A stretch of DNA of 64,000 nt. Origin: BOG-1112 sp964635325 (GTDB taxonomy: Bacteria; Bdellovibrionota_B; Oligoflexia; Oligoflexales; Bog-1112). Under the pieces are notes generated by a model, which worked only from the letters and a program-made list of their open reading frames with translations, did not search any database and was not told the DNA's origin. Positions within the stretch are counted from its first letter, which is position 1, and the number at the start of each line of letters is the position of its first letter. Location of the stretch: NCBI GenBank assembly GCA_964635325.1, contig CAZWOL010000001.1, positions 54,969 to 118,968 of the forward strand, given 5' to 3'. The position numbers and the translations under genes were made by a program. Below, piece by piece: positions 38,059-46,455 of the stretch.

Positions 38059-38155
38059 CTCTGACCTTTATTGATAGATATCGTTCAGTTTAGGCTAGCT
38101 TATGCTTACGCTGTCGAATCGGCAATCCAATTTTGCGGATGAGTGGCTGAGTTGC

Positions 38156-39151
38156 CTAGAAATCTTCGTTGAAACTGACATCACCTTCGATGCCCATCTG
38201 GTAAGCAGCTACTCGGCGTTCAAAGAAGTTGGTAAGTTCTTGGACATCCTGCAGTTCCATAAACCCAAAAGGGTTGCGACTATGGAAAATTGGAGAGATA
38301 CCCAAACTCATGAGGCGTTGGTCAGCTATAAACTCAAGATATTTGCGCATATCACCTTCTGAGAAGCCGGCAACACCGAGATCAAGCACATCTTTTGCAA
38401 AGATCATCTCGCATTCGATCGCTTCATTAAGCATGGTGATAATCTGAATATCGAGATCTTTGTCAAATAATTCAGGCTGCTCGTTACGTACCTGTTGGAT
38501 GACTTGGAATCCAAATTCCATATGACAACTTTCGTCGCGGAATACCCAATTGGTTCCTGCAGCGAGTCCATGCAACATGCCTTTAGAACGCAGAAAGTAT
38601 ACGTACGCAAATGCAGCAAAAAAGAAGAGACCTTCAATACATGCCGCAAAACAAATTAGATTGAGAAGAAACTGTTTTTTCTGAGCAGGAGTGTCCAAAG
38701 AGTCCAATTGGTTGATGGAGTCGATCCACTTAAAGCAAAAGTCACCTTTTTGCTTTATCGAAGGAATCTTTTCAATCGCTTGAAAGGCTTCCTGTCTATC
38801 TTTGTCATTTGGAAGATAGGTATCCAAAAGTGTCAAATAGAACTGCACATGCAAGGCTTCTTCGTAAAGCTGTCGAGACAAGTACATCCTAGCTTCAGGA
38901 GAGTTGATATGTTTGTAAAGATTGATCACCAGGTTGTTGGCAACGATCGAATCTCCTGTTGCAAAAAATGCAACCAAGCGACGGATCAGATGCTGTTCTG
39001 CAGGTGTCATTCTCTGCAAGTCTTGGAGGTCTGGAGTAAAGTCTATCTCATCCACTGTCCAAGTGTTTTTGATTGCGTTGCGATACATCTCATAAAAATG
39101 TGGGTATCGCATAGGTCGAAGATTAAGATTAAATCCGGGATCTAATAGCAT
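38156..39151 (-). CDS. nrdB: class Ia ribonucleotide reductase beta subunit
   Basis: Provides the tyrosyl radical for deoxynucleotide synthesis. 331 residues from ATG 39151. The metal and radical residues of class Ia are present: Asp in TGDSIVAN, 31 residues before Glu in YEEALHVQFY, its His three residues on and the radical Tyr seven on, and a later FRDESCHMEFG with Glu and His. It is therefore not the Chlamydia-like Tyr-less type. The frame is open from a GTG at 39199 inside nrdA, but ATG 39151, 31 bp after the nrdA stop, starts the conserved sequence. Confidence 0.94.
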   Translation of the reverse strand: MLLDPGFNLNLRPMRYPHFYEMYRNAIKNTWTVDEIDFTPDLQDLQRMTPAEQHLIRRLVAFFATGDSIVANNLVINLYKHINSPEARMYLSRQLYEEALHVQFYLTLLDTYLPNDKDRQEAFQAIEKIPSIKQKGDFCFKWIDSINQLDSLDTPAQKKQFLLNLICFAACIEGLFFFAAFAYVYFLRSKGMLHGLAAGTNWVFRDESCHMEFGFQVIQQVRNEQPELFDKDLDIQIITMLNEAIECEMIFAKDVLDLGVAGFSEGDMRKYLEFIADQRLMSLGISPIFHSRNPFGFMELQDVQELTNFFERRVAAYQMGIEGDVSFNEDF

Positions 39152-39182
39152 TTTATTTTTCTTTCTTTCTAACTTAGCAAAA

Positions 39183-41555
39183 TTAAGTACAGGACTCACA
39201 AGCCTCAGGATTTTCTAGAGAACAAGCGATAGCTTTGGCCAAAGACTCTGTATCATGAGTCGCTACTTTAGCAATACGTGTCGCTGCACGAGAGCGCAGA
39301 TAGTAGCTAGTTTTTAGGCCTTTCTTCCAAACATACTGATACATCGACGATAGTTTGCCAATCGTAGGCGTTTCTAAAAAGAGATTCAAAGATTGACTTT
39401 GATCTATATAGGGTCCTCGATCTGCAGCCATGTCGATTAGCGCGCGTTGTGGAATCTCCCATACAGTACGGTAGATCTCTTTGAGGCGTTCAGGTATTTC
39501 GTCGATTCCCTGCACAGAGCCTTCACCCATTTTGATTTTCTTTCTCATCTCTTCATTCCAAAGATTGAGATCACGCAGATCGGAAATGAGGAAAGGATTG
39601 ATTTGCAGAAATTCTCCCGAGAGAGTTTCTCTTTTGAACAGATTGGAAACTTGGGGCTCAATGCACTCGGTCGCACCAGTAATAGATGCGATTGTAGCCG
39701 TAGGTGCAATCGCGATTAGCAGCGAGTTACGTAAGCCTGTTTTTTTGATTTTTAACCGTAGCTGCTCCCAACGGAACGCATTCGTTGGAGTCACATTCCA
39801 CATGTCAAACTGCAAAATTCCTTGCGCTGCATACGTGTCTTGGAAATTAGGATGTGCACCTTCTTTCTCGGCTATTTCAGCAGAGGCAAGGAGAGCGTTG
39901 TAATAGATTTCTTCTTGAATTTTACGAGACAACTCACGCGCCTCTGGTTCATCAAAGGACAACTTCATTTTAAAGAAAAGGGTTTGCAAGCCCATGATCC
40001 CTAAACCGACAGGACGCCACTTGCTGTTGGATTGTTTCGCTTGGCCGATCGGGTAGAAGTTGATGTCAATAACACGGTCAAGATACTTGATCGCTTTACG
40101 TACGTTTTTAGCAAGTAGATCAAAGTCAAATTGTCTGTTGTTGTAATATTGACTGACGTTGATTGAACCTAGATTGCAAACAGCAGTTTCACTTGAATTT
40201 GTGACTTCTAAGATCTCAGTACACAGATTCGAGAGATGAATAACATTGTCTTTGCGTAGTGTTTGGTTGGCTTTTAAGTTGCATGTATCTTTGAAAGTCA
40301 TCCAACCATTGCCAGTCTGCGCAAGCGTCTTCATCATGAGGCCATAGAGTTCTTGAGCAGGAACCTGTTTGCGGAAGAGGCCCTCTTCTTCAGCAGCAAG
40401 ATAGATTTTTTCAAACTCTTCACCGTAAGTGTCAATAAGAGCCGGTACGGTTTTAGGATCAAAGAGAGACCACAGTTCGTTGGCCTCAACTCGTTTCATA
40501 AAGAGATCTGGAATCCAGTTCGCCAAATTGAGATTGTGCGTACGTTGTGACTCGTCTCCTGTGTTATTGCGTAGAGCAAGGAATTCAAAAATATCTGCAT
40601 GCCATGTTTCAAGATAAATGCATGCTGCACCTTTGCGCTTGCCGCCTTGATTCACTGCAGCAACTGAAGAATCCAATGTCTTCAAGAACGGTATGATGCC
40701 GTTGGATTTCCCGTTAGTTCCCTTGATGAGAGAGCCGAAAGAGCGCACACGTGAGAAGGAAACGCCGATGCCTCCAGCATATTTAGAGAGAAGAGCTATA
40801 TCTAAATATTTTTGATAGATGGCTTCTAAACTATCATTTGGCGAATCTAGAAGATAACACGACGACATTTGTGGGTGACGTGTTCCTGAATTGAACAGCG
40901 TTGGTGTTGCTGGCATATATTGGAATGATGAGATGAGTTGGTAAAACTCTTTGGCCTCTTCTAAGGAGCGAGAAAGACCACAAGCAACGCGCATAAAAAA
41001 GAACTGAGAAGTTTCAGTAACTTTACGTGTCGAGGGATTTTTTAGTAGATAACGATCATAAACTGTGCGTAGACCGAAATATTCAAAGAGATCGCAACGC
41101 TCCTCTTGAATTGCAGAGTTCAGTGCTTTTTTGTTTTCGCGCACAAATTGAAGGAGCTCATCCCCAATGAGTTCGTTGCGGTATCCAGCTTCAATGGAAT
41201 CCGAAAAACACTTTATTTTCTGGACACCTACCTCTTTGTCAATAAAGTTGGTCAGTAGGCGTGAAGCAAGCTTAGAATATTCGGGTTCTTCACTAATCAG
41301 CATGGCTGCAGTTTGGATCAGCAGGGTGTCGAGTTCTGTTGTAGTGACGCCATCGTAGATCCCACTAATCGCCTTGCTAGCAACGAGATAGGGGTTGATA
41401 TGCAAAAGACCGGCACCACATCTAGCGACTTTTTTCGTGATTTGGACGATGTCTACGGGTTCTAAAGAGCCGTCCCTTTTTCGAACATGCATGATCCCAT
41501 CTTCGTTTTCTTTTTCATGAATGTTAGTCGCTCTTAATTTAAGTTCTGAAAGCAT
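39183..41555 (-). CDS. nrdA: class Ia ribonucleotide reductase alpha subunit
   Basis: Catalytic subunit reducing nucleoside diphosphates. An N-terminal ATP-cone begins at VRKRDGSLEPVDI. The core has SSCYLLDSPNDS and AVCNLGSINVSQ with active-site cysteines, the ECIEPQVSN block, and a C-terminal CESC pair that receives electrons. About 790 residues. Possible starts are GTG 41603, ATG 41555 and ATG 41492; I choose 41555, though none has a strong ribosome-binding site. It is followed by nrdB. I looked for paired NrdR boxes in the leader and found none convincing. Confidence 0.95.
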   Translation of the reverse strand: MLSELKLRATNIHEKENEDGIMHVRKRDGSLEPVDIVQITKKVARCGAGLLHINPYLVASKAISGIYDGVTTTELDTLLIQTAAMLISEEPEYSKLASRLLTNFIDKEVGVQKIKCFSDSIEAGYRNELIGDELLQFVRENKKALNSAIQEERCDLFEYFGLRTVYDRYLLKNPSTRKVTETSQFFFMRVACGLSRSLEEAKEFYQLISSFQYMPATPTLFNSGTRHPQMSSCYLLDSPNDSLEAIYQKYLDIALLSKYAGGIGVSFSRVRSFGSLIKGTNGKSNGIIPFLKTLDSSVAAVNQGGKRKGAACIYLETWHADIFEFLALRNNTGDESQRTHNLNLANWIPDLFMKRVEANELWSLFDPKTVPALIDTYGEEFEKIYLAAEEEGLFRKQVPAQELYGLMMKTLAQTGNGWMTFKDTCNLKANQTLRKDNVIHLSNLCTEILEVTNSSETAVCNLGSINVSQYYNNRQFDFDLLAKNVRKAIKYLDRVIDINFYPIGQAKQSNSKWRPVGLGIMGLQTLFFKMKLSFDEPEARELSRKIQEEIYYNALLASAEIAEKEGAHPNFQDTYAAQGILQFDMWNVTPTNAFRWEQLRLKIKKTGLRNSLLIAIAPTATIASITGATECIEPQVSNLFKRETLSGEFLQINPFLISDLRDLNLWNEEMRKKIKMGEGSVQGIDEIPERLKEIYRTVWEIPQRALIDMAADRGPYIDQSQSLNLFLETPTIGKLSSMYQYVWKKGLKTSYYLRSRAATRIAKVATHDTESLAKAIACSLENPEACESCT

Positions 41556-41765
41556 TCGACACCCAAGGTCACGTGAGAAAATCCTAGCAATGGCAACGGA
41601 CACGATAATGTGGCCGCTACTTGCCGCAGGTTTTCATGTTAGAGGAAATATTTTTGCTAGCACAAAGGAAGAAAATATAGACTGACAGCACCCGTGGTCA
41701 ACTTATAAATTTTTAGCCCTCACGTTTGATGTCGAAAAGAGCGTTTGCGAGGAAGGGTAGCGAAA

Positions 41766-42557
41766 GTGGCTTATTTAACAAAAAAAAATGCTGATATTTA
41801 CTACGAAGTTTACGGCGATAGTGATCGGTGGATCACTTTGATAAATGGATATACACGCCCAAGTTCTGATTTTAAATTACTTGGTTCCTATCTCGCTGCG
41901 AGAGGATGGCGTGTTCTTGTTTTTGACAATCGCGGTTGTGGCCTAACAGAGGGCGTGCTTGATTTTAGCATCGCAGATATAGCGCGCGATGTTGTGGATT
42001 TGTGGAACATGCTCAACATAAAGCGCAGCCATGTTCTCGGCGTTTCGATGGGCGGGTATATCGCGCAAATCTTGGCGTTGTCAGAAGAACAGCGCCTCAG
42101 TTCGCTGTGTCTTGTTTCAACATCGACAGGTGCTAGAGGCTTCACAGAACGTTTTGATTGGCCACAGGATGTAGCACAAATATTGACTCGTCTCGAAAAG
42201 TTTTTTCATCCAAATTTTGCAACAAGCAGCAAACTCTTGCTACAAGCCATGGCTAAAGCAATAGCAAACAATAATCGTGACAGCAGTTTTGATCGAAACG
42301 CAAAGGCTCAGCAGAGTGCAATGGCAAAGACTCGCTTCAGCGAGGAGACGCTTAGCAATCTTAAGCTTCCTGTGCTTGTATTGCATGGGCGTGATGATCA
42401 GATTATCCCGCTTGCAGAAGCTTTAAATATAAAAAATTTAATTTCCCAGGCCCAACTTCATGTTTACGAAGAGACGGGACATTTACTTTTGGTCGAACAA
42501 AAAAAAGATTTCTACGAACGCGTCGAACTATTTTTTCAGGAACATGCAAAAATCTAG
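41766..42557 (+). CDS. alpha/beta-hydrolase fold protein
   Basis: 263 residues. Oxyanion region LINGYTRPSSDF, Asp-rich FDNRGCG, nucleophile elbow GVSMGGYIA, acid HGRDDQI and His in EETGHLLLVEQ give an intact Ser-Asp-His triad. The family includes esterases, haloperoxidase-like and lactone hydrolases; substrate unknown. I use the GTG at 41766, after GGAAGGGTAG, rather than the TTG at 41745. It is divergent from nrdA and convergent with the flagellar operon. Confidence 0.88.
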   Translation: MAYLTKKNADIYYEVYGDSDRWITLINGYTRPSSDFKLLGSYLAARGWRVLVFDNRGCGLTEGVLDFSIADIARDVVDLWNMLNIKRSHVLGVSMGGYIAQILALSEEQRLSSLCLVSTSTGARGFTERFDWPQDVAQILTRLEKFFHPNFATSSKLLLQAMAKAIANNNRDSSFDRNAKAQQSAMAKTRFSEETLSNLKLPVLVLHGRDDQIIPLAEALNIKNLISQAQLHVYEETGHLLLVEQKKDFYERVELFFQEHAKI

Positions 42558-42607
42558 AAGTGTTTTATTGCGTAAAGAGGATTTTACATAGTTATTAGAA
42601 GCGAAGT

Positions 42608-43201
42608 TTAGTTGGATGCAGTAAGAATAAGTCGAACTTCTTGTTCATGTAGACCTAGTTCTTTGGCTACCTGATCGGTAGTAAAGCCTTGTGATAAAAG
42701 ATGTCGAGCATCTGAATATTTTTTTGTTTCCAGGTCTCGCAAAATTTCATCTGCAGGGATCGCTCCACTAAGATATTTTGTGAAACTTTCAGCCCGATCT
42801 AGGGTTTTTTCTAGCGTGAGTTTCTGTCTTTCCAGCTTGCGGGACAGCATTTCCAATGCGTTGCGATGCTCTTGAAGTTCTTGGAGGGTTGGGTGAAGCT
42901 TTGCTCCCATTTCACTTACGATTGCTTCCACTCCTTGTGCGATTTGCTGTCCGCTATTCTTGATTTCCTGTTCAACTTCACCTGACAATCGAGAGATTTC
43001 CAGGATATTTGTTTTGGATAATTTGCTAGTAGATTCAAGTTCAGCGCGGATTTCATCACGCATCTGTTGGAGTAAATTACGTTCTTCCATCATCTCTGCA
43101 AGATCTGCTCCGCTGGCTTTTGGTTTTCGCAAAGAAAAATAGACGATCCCAAGTAGGATGAAATCTGCAGTAAAAAGTGTGATCAGAACGATGGTATTCA
43201 T
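42608..43201 (-). CDS. membrane-anchored coiled-coil protein at end of flagellar operon
   Basis: 197 residues. A transmembrane helix (about 3-23) is followed by a long Glu/Gln/Lys-rich coiled coil (about 35-140) and a C-terminal helix-turn-helix-like module with GFTTDQVAKELGLHEQEVRLIL. The build resembles DUF6115/SwrB-like proteins found at the end of flagellar operons. It overlaps the PilZ gene by 4 bp (43198-43201), so it is the last gene of the operon. A role in flagellar assembly or its control is inferred from position. Confidence 0.7.
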   Translation of the reverse strand: MNTIVLITLFTADFILLGIVYFSLRKPKASGADLAEMMEERNLLQQMRDEIRAELESTSKLSKTNILEISRLSGEVEQEIKNSGQQIAQGVEAIVSEMGAKLHPTLQELQEHRNALEMLSRKLERQKLTLEKTLDRAESFTKYLSGAIPADEILRDLETKKYSDARHLLSQGFTTDQVAKELGLHEQEVRLILTASN

Positions 43202-43635
43202 TTTCCCTCTTGTAAAAAATCTTTCAAAACTTTTTCATCCACCTCATCGATATTGACAGTCTGTACTAAGATAAGTTTCTTTTTTCCACGCTTTCCTAGC
43301 TCCTGAGATCCCACGACCTTAGCGAGGATTTTGAAGTCATCAGGAACATCGATGCGGTTGTAATCGACAAATTTTTTCTTGCGGGTCCAGTAGTCAGGAA
43401 GAGCAACGGCAATTTTAAGCAAGGTGCCCTTCGGGTAGTCTTTAGTACCCTGAATTTCCATCCCATGGGGGCTGATAAACGTTGTTAGAGCCTTTTGTCG
43501 GTTTGTTGCAGGTGCGCCTTCCGGACTGAAAGCAAGTGAATAGGGGCCAACTTCAATGGTTAGTTTTCTTTCAGCATGCGGATAAGTTTTAACGGACTCT
43601 GCACTGAAGCCTTCAGGTTTTTCTGCTTCGCTCAT
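43198..43635 (-). CDS. PilZ-like domain protein
   Basis: 145 residues. The pattern TTFISPHGMEIQGTKDYPKGTLLKI followed by a hydrophobic strand series and FKILAKVVGS resembles a PilZ barrel, the common c-di-GMP receptor. The RxxxR and (D/N)xSxxG motifs are not clear, so c-di-GMP binding is uncertain. A strong AAGGAGG precedes ATG 43635. It sits between the sigma-28 gene and the coiled-coil gene in the flagellar operon, which suits a motility brake or switch role. Confidence 0.55.
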   Translation of the reverse strand: MSEAEKPEGFSAESVKTYPHAERKLTIEVGPYSLAFSPEGAPATNRQKALTTFISPHGMEIQGTKDYPKGTLLKIAVALPDYWTRKKKFVDYNRIDVPDDFKILAKVVGSQELGKRGKKKLILVQTVNIDEVDEKVLKDFLQEGK

Positions 43636-43644
43636 AGGACCTCC

Positions 43645-44403
43645 TTAGTCAGATATCTCTTCTTTTATTTTGGATCGCAATTTGTCGATGGCTTGCGTGT
43701 GAAGTTGACTCACGCGTGATTCTGTTACATCTAATATTCGACCAATCTCTTTAAGGTTTAATTCTTCATAGTAGTAGAGAGAAAGTACGAGCTTTTGCTT
43801 TTCAGGTAGGTCTTCAATGGTTGTCATTAAGAGATTGCGTACATTTTTGCTGTTGAGATGAGAGAATGGGTTTTTTGCAGTTGCGTTTTCTAGCGACTCA
43901 AGAAGACTGCGTTTGTCGTGTTGATTGGAACTTGTAAGCTCATCAACCGAAAGTAAAGAAATGGCTTTGACCTTCGCAACCATCTCGTAGTATTCCCCTA
44001 ATGGCATACCCATTTGGTCAGAGATTTCTGAGTCGGTTACAGCACGGCCTAGTCTTTGTTCAAGTGCTGCATAAGTTTTTTCAATTTTCTTCGCTTTGTC
44101 ACGAACCGATCGAGGGACCCAATCTTGTGAGCGCAACTCGTCAAGTATGGCTCCTCGAATACGAAATTCTGCATAAGTTTTGAACTTGTTGTCACGGCTA
44201 GGGTCATATTTTTCAATAGCATCCATAAGACCAATAACGCCAGCACTGATCAAGTCATCCGTTTCAATATTGGATGGTAGTCGTGCAGAAATTCTCTGAG
44301 CTACAAAACGAATCAATGACGAGTAGTCCATGATAAGTTGATCGCGCAACGTACCATCGACCTCTCGTTTGTTTTGTTTGTACTTTTTGACTAAACCTTT
44401 CAT
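43645..44403 (-). CDS. fliA: flagellar sigma factor sigma-28 (FliA/WhiG family)
   Basis: 252 residues. Region 2 has DYSSLIRFVAQRISARLP and DDLISAGVIGLMDAIEKYDPSR, then FKTYAEFRIRGAILDELRSQDWVPRSVR, diagnostic for FliA. Region 4 has the helix-turn-helix LNLKEIGRILDVTESRVSQLHTQAI. It should direct transcription of late flagellar genes, including the candidate promoters at 10821 and 14095. The start is ATG 44403 with AGG upstream; a TTG two codons earlier is unlikely. No flgM is visible nearby. Confidence 0.95.
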   Translation of the reverse strand: MKGLVKKYKQNKREVDGTLRDQLIMDYSSLIRFVAQRISARLPSNIETDDLISAGVIGLMDAIEKYDPSRDNKFKTYAEFRIRGAILDELRSQDWVPRSVRDKAKKIEKTYAALEQRLGRAVTDSEISDQMGMPLGEYYEMVAKVKAISLLSVDELTSSNQHDKRSLLESLENATAKNPFSHLNSKNVRNLLMTTIEDLPEKQKLVLSLYYYEELNLKEIGRILDVTESRVSQLHTQAIDKLRSKIKEEISD

Positions 44404-44417
44404 GGCCAACCTATATT

Positions 44418-45272
44418 TTAAAGTGTCGAATGAATAACGGATGACAAAAAGGATCGAACATTCATTTCATCATTGGTATGAAAATTTTCCAAAACATCTC
44501 TAGTTACACGTGACCAAGCTTGAGCAGCCATGGATTTGGTGCTTTCTTCGCTTGCGATGCTTCTTTTTAGAACGAAACGACTGATCATTGGATCGAGAGG
44601 AACACATCCGACATAGTTCACATCCATTTGCAAGTATTCACGGGCAACATTGACAATGCGTAGCCCTACAGCTTGTCCTTCTGCGGCAGTCTTTGTCATG
44701 TTTACCATCAAATCAACCTTGTTGATGTCTGTCGTTTCTTTTATGGTTTTTATCAGTGCATAGGCATCGGTGATGGCGTGTGGTTCAGGGCTTGTGACGA
44801 CGAGTGTCTTGTGAGCAAGTTGATTTAAGTAAATAACATTTGTCCCAATGCCAGCGCCGCTATCGAGAATCACCAGATCAAAGTCTTCTTGGAGTGATTT
44901 AAGATCTTCTAGAAGAATTTGTTTCTGAATGAAAGACAGATGCTGCAACTTGCTTAGCCCAGAACCTGAAGGTACTATTTTGATTCCCATTGGTCCTGTC
45001 AAGAGAATATCCTTAATCGATGCTCGTCCATCGAATACATCTCTTATATTGTAACTTGCGTTCAAACCCAGAACAACATCCACATTGGACATTCCAAAGT
45101 CTCCATCGATGACGAGCACCTTGTGTCCTAGCTTTGCTGCAAAAGTTGCTAAGTAGGTGACTGATAAAGTTTTGCCTACTCCTCCTTTGCCACTAGATAC
45201 ACAGATGACTTTGGCGGATCCCGGCTTGCGAGATGCTGATGCAGACTGAACTTGACGTAAATATGCACTCAT
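44418..45272 (-). CDS. flhG: flagellar number regulator FlhG (MinD-like ATPase)
   Basis: 284 residues. A deviant Walker A, SGKGGVGKT (about 27-35), is followed by IDGDFGMSNVDVVLGL and LDSGAGIG. It belongs to the MinD/ParA class and lies directly after flhF, as in polarly flagellated bacteria where FlhG limits flagellar number by antagonising FlhF. The N-terminal activation helix RQVQSASAS is shortened compared with the usual DQAxxLR motif. ATG 45272 with GTGGAG upstream. Confidence 0.93.
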   Translation of the reverse strand: MSAYLRQVQSASASRKPGSAKVICVSSGKGGVGKTLSVTYLATFAAKLGHKVLVIDGDFGMSNVDVVLGLNASYNIRDVFDGRASIKDILLTGPMGIKIVPSGSGLSKLQHLSFIQKQILLEDLKSLQEDFDLVILDSGAGIGTNVIYLNQLAHKTLVVTSPEPHAITDAYALIKTIKETTDINKVDLMVNMTKTAAEGQAVGLRIVNVAREYLQMDVNYVGCVPLDPMISRFVLKRSIASEESTKSMAAQAWSRVTRDVLENFHTNDEMNVRSFLSSVIHSTL

Positions 45273-45283
45273 GCAAACTCCAC

Positions 45284-46441
45284 TTAGAAACTAAAAATTT
45301 TGTCAAGTAAGTGTTCACGTGTAGCTGTTCCCAGGTCGTCTGGGATTTTGGGTCCCGTTGAATAGTAGCTCAAAGGCAGTGACCATTTGTTGCCTAGGTT
45401 GAACATTTCACCCCAGCTGCGAGACTCGTCTAATTTGGTAAATATGAGGCTGCTAATTCCTAGGTTGGAACTTTTTCGGATGGTGTTATCCATTTGATTT
45501 TGTTTTTCAGTTAGTGGCAGAACCACATGAAAGTCTATAGGTGAGATCTGAGAGGATAGTTCGCGAAATGACTGAACTTCTTTTTCTTGGTAGGGAAAGC
45601 ACCCTGCATTATCAATAAGAACGAGATCGTATGCGGAGCTTTCCGAAATGGTTTTGCGAAGCTCATCAATTCCGTAAGTATTTACAACAGGAATATTCAA
45701 AATCTTTGCATAAACACGCAACTGTTCGTGCGAAGCCAGGCCTTGAGAATCAAACGTAATAATCTGTATCTTTTTTTTCTGCTTGATAAAGTGAGCTGCA
45801 ATTTTAATAAGTGCAGAGGATTTTCCAGCACCACTAGATCCCACAAAGGAGTGGTACTTGCTGCTTTCTGGGACGATGTGTCGTATACGAATTTTCTTCG
45901 CAAACCATTGTATCGCCTCAGGAAGGTAAGCTTCTAGTGATGAGTTTTCTTCTGCTGTATTTTGCGGATCCTTGTTTTTAAGTTGACGAACCAAATCGGC
46001 AAGATGATGTTTGTCTATGCCAGCAATGCTTAAACAATTAAAAAGTTTGCGTAACTCAACGGGGACGGATTCTGGTAGAAAATCAGATCTTGAGTCGAGA
46101 AGCTCCATGCACAAAACCTTGAGATCTTTAACTTCAGTTTCCAGAGAATTGATTTGAGACTTGCTTGCGAAGGATTCAAAATAATTTGAAACCTTTCTTG
46201 AAAGTTCATTCAAAGATTTGTTTACGCTTTCAAAATTTGCACTTTCATATTGATAGGTGTCGCGTTCATTTATTCTCGGATATGCTACCGCGGAAGCGGC
46301 TCGAACTTCATAGAATTTTTCTCGAGTATCTTCCATGTATTTTTCTTCAGTCGCAAGTATTATGGCTTCAGCTCCAAACTCTTTTTTCACTTTCTTCATG
46401 GCATCACGCATGGTGTGCCCTTCAAAGTTTTTGACCAACAT
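45284..46441 (-). CDS. flhF: FlhF, SRP-type GTPase with degenerate motifs
   Basis: 385 residues. An N-terminal B domain (KNFEGHTMRDAMKKVKKEFG) leads into a long linker and an SRP-GTPase G domain. G1 is GSSGAGKSS (201-209, usually GPTGVGKTT). Where FlhF has TDTYRIGAVEQLR there is FDSQGLASHEQLR (230-242). Switch DTAGR reads DNAGC (277-281). TKLDES (335-340) is intact. FlhF places the flagellum at the pole. The lost Arg and Thr residues suggest weak or no GTP hydrolysis, though the fold and order are clear. It lies between flhA and flhG. Confidence 0.93.
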   Translation of the reverse strand: MLVKNFEGHTMRDAMKKVKKEFGAEAIILATEEKYMEDTREKFYEVRAASAVAYPRINERDTYQYESANFESVNKSLNELSRKVSNYFESFASKSQINSLETEVKDLKVLCMELLDSRSDFLPESVPVELRKLFNCLSIAGIDKHHLADLVRQLKNKDPQNTAEENSSLEAYLPEAIQWFAKKIRIRHIVPESSKYHSFVGSSGAGKSSALIKIAAHFIKQKKKIQIITFDSQGLASHEQLRVYAKILNIPVVNTYGIDELRKTISESSAYDLVLIDNAGCFPYQEKEVQSFRELSSQISPIDFHVVLPLTEKQNQMDNTIRKSSNLGISSLIFTKLDESRSWGEMFNLGNKWSLPLSYYSTGPKIPDDLGTATREHLLDKIFSF

Positions 46442-46455
46442 ATCTACCTCTCAAG

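Noticed and set aside
41604..41744. Paired NrdR boxes or a cobalamin riboswitch before nrdA
   Set aside because: Two AT-rich motifs are 27 bp apart instead of about 31 and match the consensus poorly; no riboswitch core is seen.
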